Positions 19,092-26,616 of a stretch of DNA of 64,000 nucleotides are shown here, one piece after another. The position numbers and the translations under genes were made by a program. Origin of the DNA: CAYNRE01 sp964399535 (GTDB lineage Bacteria; Planctomycetota; Planctomycetia; Pirellulales; CAYNRE01); NCBI GenBank assembly GCA_964399535.1, contig CAYNRE010000055.1, positions 62,001 through 126,000 of the forward strand, in the 5' to 3' direction. Each line of letters begins with the position of its first letter. The stretch's first letter is position 1. The notes under the pieces are model-generated. The model worked only from the letters and a program-made list of their open reading frames with translations, was not told the DNA's origin and did no database searches.

Positions 19092-19406
19092 TTAGCGCGA
19101 TTGTGCCGATTGTCGGCGCGCGCGAGTCCGCGCGGCCTTGCGGGCCGATCGCGACCGTTCGGCGGCCGGCCTGGCCGCCGAGGCTCGACCTCCGAGCTTA
19201 CCGCCCTTACGGGAGGACTCGGTGTTGGGGCGTTTTCCGCGCCCTGAGCCCGATGGTTTTCCTCCCCCGGTCTCCTTGTTTAGCGTGGCCCAGGCGCGTC
19301 GTTTAGCCTCGTTCGGAGGAACATCGCGGTCTTGATAGCCTTCCGCGATGTGCGCTGCCTGTCGCTTTTGCTTGTTGGTGTACTTCGACTTGTCGCCGCG
19401 GGGCAT
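19092..19406 (-). CDS. Basic KGG-type protein annotated elsewhere as plasmid stabilization protein
   Basis: A 104-residue, strongly basic protein. The first 60 residues (MPRGDKSKYTNKQKRQAAHIAEGY, then AKRRAWATLNKETGGG) match a widespread short family often labelled plasmid stabilization protein, found beside stress genes in proteobacteria and planctomycetes. A Gly-Lys-rich middle (KPSGSGRGKRP, RKGGKLGG) and an Ala/Arg tail suggest nucleic-acid contact. AGGAGAAGG precedes the ATG, a strong ribosome site. The functional label is inherited from the family and is not demonstrated. Confidence 0.78.
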   Translation of the reverse strand: MPRGDKSKYTNKQKRQAAHIAEGYQDRDVPPNEAKRRAWATLNKETGGGKPSGSGRGKRPNTESSRKGGKLGGRASAARPAAERSRSARKAARTRARRQSAQSR

Positions 19407-19493
19407 GACCTTCTCCTATTTGGCTTTGCCTGACTGGCCCCTTCGAACTTTTCTCCGAAAAAGCAAAGGGCGGGGATCGCTTGCCAATGCTGC

Positions 19494-19721
19494 TCAGTGA
19501 TTTCGACCCTTGCTGGCGCGACAGGGAGTCGGAGCCACGACTTTGCCGGCTCGCTCGGTCGAGTCGCGTTGGTCCGCCGTGGCGTCGATCGCGTCTTTCG
19601 CCCGCTCCGGAGACCCGGCCAAATGAAGCAGATGGCTGGCCGCTGCCTCGGTCACGCTGGATTGTTGCTCGTCGTGTCTATGCTGCGGTGTCGGACGGGA
19701 ATCTGGTGAATGCTCGTTCAT
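19494..19721 (-). CDS. Small hydrophilic hypothetical protein
   Basis: A 75-residue frame rich in Ser, Ala, His and Asp with no recognisable domain. AGGAG lies seven bases before the ATG, and the gene begins 14 bases after the stop of the MBL-fold gene, which supports translation as part of that operon. The middle (SHLLHLAGSPERAKDAIDATADQ) is predicted helical. Assigned on context and ribosome site alone. Confidence 0.5.
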   Translation of the reverse strand: MNEHSPDSRPTPQHRHDEQQSSVTEAAASHLLHLAGSPERAKDAIDATADQRDSTERAGKVVAPTPCRASKGRNH

Positions 19722-19735
19722 GGAACGGCTCCTGC

Positions 19736-21538
19736 TTAATTACCGGGGTCAGATCGTCGCTTCGCCAGGCGTTCGTCGGAGGTCAACCGCTCGAAATCTC
19801 GGACGAGTTCGAAGTACCCGATGAAGTTGCGCAGCGCTTGCCGCTCACCGCTAATCTTGAGTCGGCCCGACATGACCTCGAGCGTGGGATTCAACACGCC
19901 CAGACAAAGTCGCTTCCAATCCAATTCCGTCACGGTGAGCCAAGCCGCCGGTACCGGTGAACCCGGCAACAGTTCTTGGTCAGATACTTCCAGCACGCCA
20001 TGACGCACGGTGATGACGAACTTACGGTCTGAGTCGGATAGATTCAGACCGATCGACTCGTTGACATCGAGAGTGCGATCAGGCTTCAGCCGCGAGCCCA
20101 TCGACTCGAAGAAAGTTTCCAGCGGAATCTGCTGCAGAGATTCCTCCGACGGCGACGGCCAGCGGGCCAACTCCGGAGTGGGGCCCAGGGCTTCAGCGGC
20201 CAGGCTGGAAAGGAATCCGCGAACATCGGAGTGCGCGCTCGACTCGGCCCCTTTGCGGAGGACCTCGGCCCGGGCCAAATCGCACTTCTCCCGCAGCCCT
20301 TGGGGATCTCCGCTAACGGTTAAAGCCACCTTCAGTTTTGCCAGTAGATGCAGGGCAAACGAGGGGTCGCCTTCGTCGCACGCGGTTTCCGCCGCGGCCA
20401 ACACGGCCGAGGCGCCGCCCATTAATTCGATTTCCCGCACCTCGACCCCGCGCGCGGGGAGGGCCAGCTCGGGCTGTTCGTCGAACCAGCCGACCAATTG
20501 ACTGTAGATGCCCCGGCAGGCCCACTCGGGAGTGCAGGTGACCTGGGCCAGGTAGGGGCTCTCTTTCAAATGAGGCGGCAGGTCGACTTTCTCGGCCAGC
20601 TCGTCGATCGAGCGCCCATCGTTGATGCCGCGAACAGTCACGCTGTAAACCCACTGAATCGCGTCGCGATAGTCGCGCAGCGCTGCTTGGACCGCGGCTT
20701 CGCCGGAAAGTGGTGCGTGCCGAGCCGAGACCAAATGTTCGGCTCCGGCGGCCCGCATTCGGTCGAGAGACTGGATCCAGCGCTTGGGATCGAGATTGGG
20801 AGTGCCGCGCAGCGGGCTCAGGTCGGGAAACCCGTTGACGAAGTTATCTCCCACGAACAGCGTCTTTTTGGAGGGCACCCAGATACAGACGTGGTCGGGG
20901 GTAGCGCCCGGCGCCGACCAAATCTGGAATTCAACTCCCCCCACTTCGAAGTGCGCTTCTTCATCGACCAATTGCGTCGGAAGCCGGATTTCAGGAATTC
21001 CCCCGATGTGTTCCAGTTCGGGCAATCGCCCCCAGGCCGAGCATTGCCGTTCGCCCGCGGGCAGGAACAAGCCGAACTGTCGAATTCCCCGGCGGACCTG
21101 GTTTTCCTGCAGCAGAATGAACTGACGCAGGAATTCGTCCCGGAGCAACCTCGAACCCCAGATGGGGGTATCCGCTTCGACCCAGACTCCTCCCCCGCCG
21201 GTTTGCTCGATGTCGTTGTGGGTATAGATCAACGCGCGCACCGGGCCATCGGCGTGTTCCGCCAAGGCCGATCGCTGCACGAGCGCCTGGGGCGTGCAAG
21301 AGCCGCTATCGATGACCACGATTCCGGCCGCGGTCGAAACGACAGCCACGTTGGCGAGGTCGTAACCCACCGCGACGTGCACACCTTCGACGGGCGTGAT
21401 CACGCGCGGCTGCCCAACGTGGCGCTCGACGAAACTTTTCAAGGTTGCGGCGGGATCTCCCGCGGCAAACGCAGCCGAGGAAACGACCCAAATCGCCGAT
21501 GCCAGCACGGAAATGAGAGGTAGTTGTTGTTGTCGCAT
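19736..21538 (-). CDS. Exported alkylsulfatase-like metallo-beta-lactamase-fold protein with altered metal site
   Basis: A 600-residue protein with a signal peptide (cleavage near AAFAAG). Architecture follows the linear alkylsulfatase (SdsA1/YjcS) group: MBL fold (about 45-290), dimerisation helices with YSQLVGWFDEQP (about 345-360), and a C-terminal SCP2-like lipid-binding domain (about 490-590). The family's THxHxDH metal motif is replaced by T-H-N-D-I-E-Q (His107, Asp109, Glu111, Gln112), and later ligand positions read GDNF and ARHAP. The enzyme may use a changed metal site or have lost sulfatase activity. A sigma-54-type promoter lies about 100 bases upstream. Confidence 0.8.
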   Translation of the reverse strand: MRQQQLPLISVLASAIWVVSSAAFAAGDPAATLKSFVERHVGQPRVITPVEGVHVAVGYDLANVAVVSTAAGIVVIDSGSCTPQALVQRSALAEHADGPVRALIYTHNDIEQTGGGGVWVEADTPIWGSRLLRDEFLRQFILLQENQVRRGIRQFGLFLPAGERQCSAWGRLPELEHIGGIPEIRLPTQLVDEEAHFEVGGVEFQIWSAPGATPDHVCIWVPSKKTLFVGDNFVNGFPDLSPLRGTPNLDPKRWIQSLDRMRAAGAEHLVSARHAPLSGEAAVQAALRDYRDAIQWVYSVTVRGINDGRSIDELAEKVDLPPHLKESPYLAQVTCTPEWACRGIYSQLVGWFDEQPELALPARGVEVREIELMGGASAVLAAAETACDEGDPSFALHLLAKLKVALTVSGDPQGLREKCDLARAEVLRKGAESSAHSDVRGFLSSLAAEALGPTPELARWPSPSEESLQQIPLETFFESMGSRLKPDRTLDVNESIGLNLSDSDRKFVITVRHGVLEVSDQELLPGSPVPAAWLTVTELDWKRLCLGVLNPTLEVMSGRLKISGERQALRNFIGYFELVRDFERLTSDERLAKRRSDPGN

Positions 21539-21637
21539 AACCGTTTCGGAGTGAAAAGCAATCCGGCGCCTTCCGACCCAGACCTTTCGTCTCTAGAGGA
21601 ACATCGCCCAAGCCAGACCGCCCCACCATTTGTGCAA

Positions 21638-21653
21638 CGCACTTTGCGTGCCC
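21638..21653 (-). promoter_or_regulatory. Sigma-54 type promoter before the MBL-fold gene
   Basis: On the minus strand the 16 bases read GGGCACG-CAAA-GTGCG, against the consensus TGGCACG-N4-TTGCW. GG-N10-GC spacing is exact and the -24 core GGCACG is perfect. It lies in the 151-base gap after the FAD/Rieske gene, about 100 bases before the MBL start. Confidence 0.6.
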
Positions 21654-21689
21654 AATTCAGCCACCAGTTCACCGTGGGGTCTGCCGCGC

Positions 21690-22367
21690 TCAAGCATGCG
21701 ACGCCGAGGGAACCTCGGCCCGAAGACCGTACCGGACGGGCTTGAGAGGACACTCGGCGGGCCCCGTCTTGACCTGGCCGGTGGGATGAAATCGCGAACC
21801 GTGGCAAGGGCAGTCCCAGGTGTGGTCGGCGTCGTTCCAATGGACCAGGCAACCCAGGTGGGGGCACACTGCCGAGACGGTGGTGACCTCCCCTTGTTCA
21901 TCGCGATAGGCGGCCACTTTTTCGCCCAGCGACAAAACCCGGCCGCTTCCTCTCGGCAAATCGTCGTGTGAATCTCGATGGATTTGGGGGAGCCGGTTTA
22001 ATACCAAGTAGTAGGGATAGTCGAGGTTGTTCCTGAGGTAATCCAACGCGCCGCCCCGGAGCCTGGTGCGGTGCGGATCGAATAATTCGCTCCAAGGATT
22101 TTCGATTCCGGCGAGCGCATCGCGAACCATCATGGCCGCCCGAACGCCGACGAACGTCAGGTGGGCGGTGGTGGCTTGGGTGTCTCCCGAACCGATCGTC
22201 GCGCGTTCGACCACGGCCACCCGCAGCCCCGCTTCGCTCAACAAGTACGCGGTCATCACGCCCGTTACGCCGCCCCCCACAACAACGACGTCGACATCGA
22301 GGTTGTCCTGGACACGGGGAAACTTGGGCGCGGCGTCGGCGTTCCGAGTCCAATAGGTGCGTTTCAT
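21690..22367 (-). CDS. FAD-dependent oxidoreductase/Rieske fusion with large internal deletion
   Basis: A 225-residue protein that joins the first and last parts of a family normally near 500 residues. Residues 25-75 are the Rossmann start of a DAO-type FAD domain (VVVVGGGVTG at 27-36, ATTAHLTF at 65-72). The frame then jumps at about residue 73 to the segment that normally precedes the Rieske domain (MMVRDALAGIENPWSELFDP). The Rieske domain is intact: CPHLGC (168-173) and CPCHGS (186-191) give the Cys/His ligands of a [2Fe-2S] cluster. About 280 codons of substrate and FAD domain are missing in frame. The ATG at 22367 has GGAGG nine bases before it and an excellent sigma-54 site upstream, so it may still be expressed as a small Rieske protein. 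Confidence 0.78.
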   Translation of the reverse strand: MKRTYWTRNADAAPKFPRVQDNLDVDVVVVGGGVTGVMTAYLLSEAGLRVAVVERATIGSGDTQATTAHLTFVGVRAAMMVRDALAGIENPWSELFDPHRTRLRGGALDYLRNNLDYPYYLVLNRLPQIHRDSHDDLPRGSGRVLSLGEKVAAYRDEQGEVTTVSAVCPHLGCLVHWNDADHTWDCPCHGSRFHPTGQVKTGPAECPLKPVRYGLRAEVPSASHA

Positions 22368-22415
22368 GGAGTGCAACCTCCTCTTCGCAAAGCCCCTCGA
22401 TCAGCCAAGCGGTGG

Positions 22416-22431
22416 TGCAATCGCTGTGCCG
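22416..22431 (-). promoter_or_regulatory. Sigma-54 promoter before the FAD/Rieske gene
   Basis: Minus strand CGGCACA-GCGA-TTGCA, an almost perfect -24/-12 element (GG-N10-GC, GGCAC core and TTGCA exact). The -12 element is 49 bases before the ATG at 22367. Confidence 0.8.
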
Positions 22432-22627
22432 GAAGAACGAATCCTCTGCGAGCCACCAAAAAGAAGGGCGCGGATGCGAGCGATTCGGTCGCCGCCAATC
22501 GCAGGTGATCACCGCCGAGATCCGGTGTCTCCCGCCCCCTCCGCGGCCTTGGTCGCGGCGCAATCGGATTGAGCGGCCAAGAACCAATCCGTTGCGGGCG
22601 AATGGAACGCCGTCCGCCTTTTGGCTC

Positions 22628-22643
22628 CGGCACGAGAAATGCG
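22628..22643 (+). promoter_or_regulatory. Sigma-54 type promoter before DUF3309 gene
   Basis: CGGCACG-AGAA-ATGCG: the -24 half is exact, GG-N10-GC spacing is exact, and the -12 half differs at its first and last bases. It ends 118 bases before the GTG start at 22761. Confidence 0.6.
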
Positions 22644-22760
22644 GCTGCGAAGAGGGTCCGTTAGCCAAAGGGGCCCGATTGGGTAACCGCGTGCATGTGG
22701 AACGCGATCGTCGCACCAGGTGCAGCTCGGTGCTGCCATCAAACAAGGAGGGCGAATCCC

Positions 22761-22913
22761 GTGAACCTTCTACTACTTCTCTTGTTGATCGTGCTCTTGC
22801 TCGGCGTCATGCCAACCTGGCCCTATAGCCGCGGGTGGGGCTTTTATCCGTCGGGCGGAGTCGGATTGGTGCTGCTCATCGTGTTGGTGCTGCTGCTGCT
22901 CGGTCGGGTTTAG
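22761..22913 (+). CDS. DUF3309 family small membrane protein
   Basis: A 50-residue protein too short for most gene callers. It consists of two Leu/Val-rich helices separated by a conserved PTWPYSRGWGFYPSGGVGL loop, the hallmark of DUF3309, which occurs with stress and envelope genes in many Gram-negative bacteria. It starts at GTG with AAGGAGG nine bases upstream. It probably inserts in the cytoplasmic membrane as a hairpin; function unknown. Confidence 0.85.
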   Translation: MNLLLLLLLIVLLLGVMPTWPYSRGWGFYPSGGVGLVLLIVLVLLLLGRV

Positions 22914-22942
22914 CGACCGATTGCACCAGTCCGTAGGCCAGA

Positions 22943-22962
22943 TGATCGCACGGATGCGATCA
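22943..22962. repeat. Inverted repeat after DUF3309 gene
   Basis: TGATCGCA-CGGA-TGCGATCA, eight-base perfect arms around a four-base loop, 30 bases after the DUF3309 stop. No T-run follows, so it is either a weak terminator/stabiliser or a protein-binding dyad. Confidence 0.45.
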
Positions 22963-23143
22963 GGCAGCCGCGCCGTCAGGCAGCTTTCCAGGAAATCGCC
23001 AGCCGACGCTAGCGGCTTGGCACCGAAGGCCACGGACCGAACCGCTGCCGGCTGACGGTCGAGTTGAGCACACCAGATCTTCGGCAACGCGCCGTCCGCG
23101 GCTTGTGCTCGACAGCGATAGCGCGCTTTGCGCCTAGGCCGGC

Positions 23144-23416
23144 TTACGGCCGAGTTACCGGATTGAACGAGGGGGGATCGCTCGCTGGAAACGACTCTAA
23201 ACCCGCCTGTTCCACGGGATCGATCTTTCTGGCACGGCCGGTCGACGGCAGCCGCGGTTGGCCTTGGCACCGGCGGTGCAATCCGCCAACGGCGGCGGCA
23301 CTTCGTGTCGCCACCCTTGCGAACCAAGAACTCAGGCCGCGGCGCAACCGTGCGACAAAGTTCGCCAGCGGTGTCATCGGGGGTCGAGTCTCACGGACGG
23401 GGCGATAGGTATTCAT
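23144..23416 (-). CDS. Small protein with C-terminal SFPASDPP motif
   Basis: A 90-residue frame. The N-terminal part is Arg-rich, but the C-terminal third (KIDPVEQAGLESFPASDPPSF) carries a motif, DPVxEAxxESFPASDPPxW/F, that recurs at the ends of many short uncharacterised proteins of stress-gene clusters in proteobacteria and other phyla. AGGAA lies eight bases before the ATG and a sigma-54-type site with a perfect TTGCA is about 67 bases upstream, both supporting a real gene. Function unknown. Confidence 0.6.
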   Translation of the reverse strand: MNTYRPVRETRPPMTPLANFVARLRRGLSSWFARVATRSAAAVGGLHRRCQGQPRLPSTGRARKIDPVEQAGLESFPASDPPSFNPVTRP

Positions 23417-23482
23417 CGCGGCGGTTCCTATTCGATTTTCCGGTCAAGGTTTCGTTTCCCAGACCATCGCTGGCGCCAGAGG

Positions 23483-23498
23483 TGCAAGCCGATCGCCC
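23483..23498 (-). promoter_or_regulatory. Sigma-54 type promoter before the SFPASDPP gene
   Basis: Minus strand GGGCGAT-CGGC-TTGCA: GG-N10-GC spacing and the whole -12 TTGCA are right; the -24 half keeps only GGC. The -12 element is 67 bases before the ATG at 23416. Confidence 0.5.
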
Positions 23499-23634
23499 GG
23501 CGTAATCCTCGCTCCGCTCACTGCGACCAAACTCGAAGCCCTGCCGAGGCTCAAGCCGATCAGCCCCGGGCCGGCCGGGCGCGGCCCCGACCAACCCAGG
23601 GCTGTGATTAGCGACGGGATTGCGGATCTCGGAT

Positions 23635-24324
23635 TTACGAACCCGAATCCACGACTTCGACCCGCGTGGCGACCGTGTGGCCGTCTTGATCGGCAGTCGT
23701 GACTCGAATCGAGTCGCCGGGATGAATTTCCGATCGCGTGGCGCGCTTTCCCTTGACCAACACCACAAAACCATCGGCCAAAGGATGTGAGTGCTGCGAC
23801 TTTCCATCTTCGGCCGTCATGACCAGTTCGTCGTTCGAGAAACCGACGAACGTGCCGTTGTGCGAAGGACCCGCGCTGTAGTATTTCTCGATGTCGTCGG
23901 CCCACTTGGGGTTGGCGACGTCGGGCCAACGAGATTTGTCAAATCCGGGAGCCTTTTCGAGTACCTGCTTGCTCACGTCGAGCACGAAGAAGCTCTTCGT
24001 CTCGTCATAGTTCAGCGTGAATAGCCGCCAAGGAACCGCGAACATTTTTTCGCCAATTCCCAGAAAGCCGCCGACGCCGAGCGCGGCGTATTCAATTCGG
24101 CCCTGCTCCACGTTGATCACCAACTCTTCGATCTTGCCCACCTCCTCGCCCGCCAGGTTATATACCGGCATCCCCTCCAGGTTGGACGAGCGGAAGGAGC
24201 GAGAAGCGACGATGCGCTTGTTCGTCTCTTTCCCGGAATCTTTGCCCAGGACCGTGGCGCCGGCGCCTTGCAGTAAGGCGAATCCGAGCGCGAATACCAG
24301 TGTGTGCCGCAGTAGTTCGTTCAT
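23635..24324 (-). CDS. Exported PRC-barrel domain protein
   Basis: A 229-residue protein with a signal peptide (MNELLRHTLVFALGFALLQGAGA). A PRC-barrel follows at about residues 40-125 (FRSSNLEGMPVYNLAGEEVGKIEELVIN, then ALGVGGFLGIGEKMFAVPWRLF), the form seen in photosystem/stress PRC-barrel proteins with the GGFLGIGEK loop. The C-terminal region (about 165-229) is a beta-rich domain with GDSIRVTTADQDGHTVATRVEV. GGGAGAG precedes the ATG. PRC-barrel proteins of this type are common in envelope-stress clusters; no ligand is known. Confidence 0.82.
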   Translation of the reverse strand: MNELLRHTLVFALGFALLQGAGATVLGKDSGKETNKRIVASRSFRSSNLEGMPVYNLAGEEVGKIEELVINVEQGRIEYAALGVGGFLGIGEKMFAVPWRLFTLNYDETKSFFVLDVSKQVLEKAPGFDKSRWPDVANPKWADDIEKYYSAGPSHNGTFVGFSNDELVMTAEDGKSQHSHPLADGFVVLVKGKRATRSEIHPGDSIRVTTADQDGHTVATRVEVVDSGS

Positions 24325-24489
24325 GACACTCTCCCATCTACCTGACGTCGTTCGTCCCAGCTTGAGCTGACCGCAAGCGCGTTGACCCACCGGGACGGCC
24401 ATGGTGAACCAGCGAAGAAACGCCCCTGGGTCCTCCCCGCTTGATCCAGTTCACCGAACCGCAAGCGCCAAGGACCTGGTGCGAGAGAG

Positions 24490-24505
24490 GGCACATTTCG
24501 TGCCG
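24490..24505 (-). promoter_or_regulatory. Sigma-54 type promoter before the PRC-barrel gene
   Basis: Minus strand CGGCACG-AAAT-GTGCC: exact -24 half and GG-N10-GC spacing. The same bases form a GGCAC-N5-GTGCC dyad, so they could instead be a protein-binding palindrome. The distance to the ATG at 24324 is about 165 bases, longer than for the other sites. Confidence 0.45.
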
Positions 24506-24568
24506 GCCGAAGAAAGGCCCCAGGGGCGGCAAATACGCGCTTGCCCCGCTCCGCACCTGGCTCCGACA

Positions 24569-24583
24569 CGACCTGATTGGTCG
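24569..24583. promoter_or_regulatory. Candidate activator dyad CGACC-N5-GGTCG
   Basis: CGACC-TGATT-GGTCG, perfect five-base arms, 64 bases upstream of the sigma-54-like element of the PRC-barrel gene. The same arms and spacing recur at 28981-28995 between the two kinase genes. Proposed as a binding site of the NtrC-type regulator encoded next door; inference only. Confidence 0.4.
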
Positions 24584-24651
24584 GGCGACAATCGCCTGGC
24601 CACAAGGGGGGAAACGGCGAAGGATTTCGGCACCCGGCTCAGCGGACCGTT

Positions 24652-26130
24652 TCAGCTCGCGTCGTTTACCGGATCGAGGATCGGATCATTCTCGTAATCA
24701 ACGCTGACAACTTGCCCGATGCTGATCCCCAGCAGGCGAATTTTGTGGCGCAAGCTGCCTCGCGTAATGCCAAGTATCTTGGCGGCCTGCGACTGGTTCC
24801 CATGTGTCGACTGCAACACTCGGGTCAAAAGCACGCGCTCGACGCGCTCGATCGTTTCGGAATAGAGGTCGTTCGAGCCGTTTTCGAGCCTGGAATCGAT
24901 AAAACATTCGAGCGGCGTGCCCTCCGGCGAATTGACTTCGCGCGGCGAAACCACCGCGGTTCCGCTGAGAATTACGCCGGGCAGGAACTCAGACACCAGT
25001 ACCGGCCCGGTGGCTTGCAACAGGGCCTGGCGAACCACGCCCTGCAGCTCTCGCACGTTGCCCGGCCAGGGATAAGCCAGCAATTGCTCGAGGGCATCGG
25101 GCGCGATCCCGTGCACTTCCTTGCCCAGTTCGCGCGAGAGCCTGGCCAGCAGATGCTCGAGCAATACGCCAATGTCTTCGTGCCGGTCGCGCAACGGGGG
25201 GAGAAAAATGGTAAAGCCGTTGAGGCGGTAGAATAAATCGGCGCGGAATTCATTGGTGGCGACCATCTTTTCCAAGTTGCGATGCGTGGCGGCGATGATC
25301 CGTACATTGGTCTGAATCGTTTCGGTTCCTCCCACGCGCTCAAAACGCTGTTCCTGGAGCACGCGAAGGATCTTGGCCTGTAGTACGGGCGACATATCGC
25401 CGACTTCGTCGAGAAACAAGGTGCCGTCGGAACACTGCTCGAACTTACCGATCCGGCGCGTGGCCGCCCCGGTGAACGAGCCCTTCTCGTGCCCGAACAG
25501 TTCGCTTTCCAACAACGGTTCGGGAATCGCCGCGCAATTGATCGCCAGGAAACCGCGGTCGGCCCGGGCACTGTGTTGATAAATGGCACGAGCCACTAGT
25601 TCCTTGCCGGTGCCACTCTCTCCCCGAATCAGGACGGTCGTCTCCTGGGCCGCCACGCGGCCGATCGCTTTGTACACCTCTTGCATCTGCGGGCTGCGGC
25701 CGATCAGCAGATCGCCGCGGGCCGGTTCGGTCGTAGCCTGAGTGATTGCCACCGGAGTGCGCATTCTGCGCCGCGTGACGACCGCTTGCTCGATCAATTC
25801 CCGCAGTTCATCCAGTCCGAACGGTTTCAGCACGTAGTCGTAGGCGCCCAGCTTCATTGCCTCGATCGCGGTGTCGCTATCGCCGCTCGAGGTGATAAAA
25901 ATGACCGGCAGCTTGGCGTCGATGGCCTTGATCTTGTTGAATAACTCGAGTCCCGACAGATCCGGAAGCTGGATATCGAGCAGGGTCACGTCGGGCGCCG
26001 AGCGGCGAATCAGATCCAGCCCCTCCCCCGCGGTCGCGGCTTCGATGATCTGAACTTCAGTGCCTTCGCAGGCTTTGGTCACGAGCAAGCGCACGGACCG
26101 GTCATCGTCGACCACGAGAAGGGAACTCAT
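24652..26130 (-). CDS. NtrC-type sigma-54-dependent response regulator
   Basis: A 492-residue transcription activator with three modules. Receiver (1-120): acidic pocket VVDDDRS, phospho-acceptor Asp52 in LLDIQLPD, Thr80 and Lys102. AAA+ domain (about 141-375): Walker A GESGTGKE (170-177), the sigma-54-contacting loop GSFTGA (217-222, a common variant of GAFTGA), Walker B GTLFLDEVGD (236-245), and the arginine-finger region FRADLFYRL. C-terminal Fis-type helix-turn-helix around NQSQAAKILGITRGSLRHKI. It should activate RNA polymerase with RpoN at -24/-12 promoters, of which this region holds about a dozen. It follows the HPt gene by 88 bases in the same direction. Confidence 0.93.
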   Translation of the reverse strand: MSSLLVVDDDRSVRLLVTKACEGTEVQIIEAATAGEGLDLIRRSAPDVTLLDIQLPDLSGLELFNKIKAIDAKLPVIFITSSGDSDTAIEAMKLGAYDYVLKPFGLDELRELIEQAVVTRRRMRTPVAITQATTEPARGDLLIGRSPQMQEVYKAIGRVAAQETTVLIRGESGTGKELVARAIYQHSARADRGFLAINCAAIPEPLLESELFGHEKGSFTGAATRRIGKFEQCSDGTLFLDEVGDMSPVLQAKILRVLQEQRFERVGGTETIQTNVRIIAATHRNLEKMVATNEFRADLFYRLNGFTIFLPPLRDRHEDIGVLLEHLLARLSRELGKEVHGIAPDALEQLLAYPWPGNVRELQGVVRQALLQATGPVLVSEFLPGVILSGTAVVSPREVNSPEGTPLECFIDSRLENGSNDLYSETIERVERVLLTRVLQSTHGNQSQAAKILGITRGSLRHKIRLLGISIGQVVSVDYENDPILDPVNDAS

Positions 26131-26218
26131 CGCCTGGGGCTCCTATTCTTTCCGGCCACCACCTGGCGGCGCGTCGATCGCCAATCGTGGTGTCGCGCCG
26201 CGGCGGGGCAGTGAATGG

Positions 26219-26572
26219 TTACTGTTGATCTAGAAGCTCGCGCAGCCGTGATTCCAGACGCTGCGAAGACTCGTGGATCGCCGGAAGTTGCCTGGCGTAC
26301 TCGGCCAGGTCTCCGCGGCGGGCAGCGTCTTCGGCCGCCGCGCAGTGGGTAATGAGCTGCTCGGCGTCGAAGTTGGCGGCCAGTCCCTTCAGGCTATGCG
26401 CGGCGCGCTCGGCGGCTCGCGCATCGCCGGATTGAACTCCCGATTCCATCGCGGTGATCAACCCGCCGGCGTCCTCCAAGTAGAATCGCGCCAGCTCGCA
26501 TAGCAGTTCGACGCTGCCGCCCAGGCGGCTCAGCGCCGGTTGAAACTCCGCGGCGGCTGTTCTTTGAGACAT
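26219..26572 (-). CDS. Stand-alone HPt phosphotransfer protein
   Basis: A 117-residue four-helix-bundle HPt domain. The phospho-accepting His59 sits in RAAHSLKGLAANF, the classic HxLKG motif, with the flanking helices GSVELLCELARFYLED and LITHCAAAEDAARRGDL in the expected order. The ATG at 26572 follows only a weak GGGGA site. It lies 44 bases after the hybrid kinase gene and 88 before the NtrC-type regulator gene, so the three probably form one operon in which this protein carries phosphate from the kinase's own receiver to the sigma-54 activator, as LuxU does for LuxO in Vibrio (analogy). Confidence 0.85.
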   Translation of the reverse strand: MSQRTAAAEFQPALSRLGGSVELLCELARFYLEDAGGLITAMESGVQSGDARAAERAAHSLKGLAANFDAEQLITHCAAAEDAARRGDLAEYARQLPAIHESSQRLESRLRELLDQQ

Positions 26573-26616
26573 GGTTCGGGTTCCCCGGGGGCCAGCGATA
26601 AGTGGTTCCCGACAGT

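Larger units (their letters stand above)
22368..22760. other. Divergent promoter region of the Rieske and DUF3309 genes
   Basis: A 393-base divergent gap without a credible gene. It holds two sigma-54-type sites facing outwards (22416-22431 minus, 22628-22643 plus) and, between them, an imperfect dyad CGAGC-N5-GGTCG at 22477-22491 that resembles the proposed activator site. A weaker plus-strand GG-N10-GC match (TGGGTAACCGCGTGCA) lies at 22680-22695. Confidence 0.55.
24325..24651. other. Upstream region of the PRC-barrel gene
   Basis: A 327-base gap between the 3' end of the NtrC-type gene and the PRC-barrel start. It carries a sigma-54-like element (24490-24505) and, 64 bases further upstream, a perfect dyad CGACC-TGATT-GGTCG (24569-24583). 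No coding frame with a ribosome site is convincing. Confidence 0.5.

Noticed and set aside
19423..19440. GC-N10-CC (minus-strand GG-N10-GC) before the KGG-type gene
   Set aside because: AGGGGCC-AGTC-AGGCA is far from consensus and so close to the gene that the start site would fall in the ribosome site.
21559..21577. AAGGCGCCGGATTGCTTT before the MBL gene on the minus strand
   Set aside because: Spacing between GG and GC is nine, not ten, so it does not fit sigma-54.
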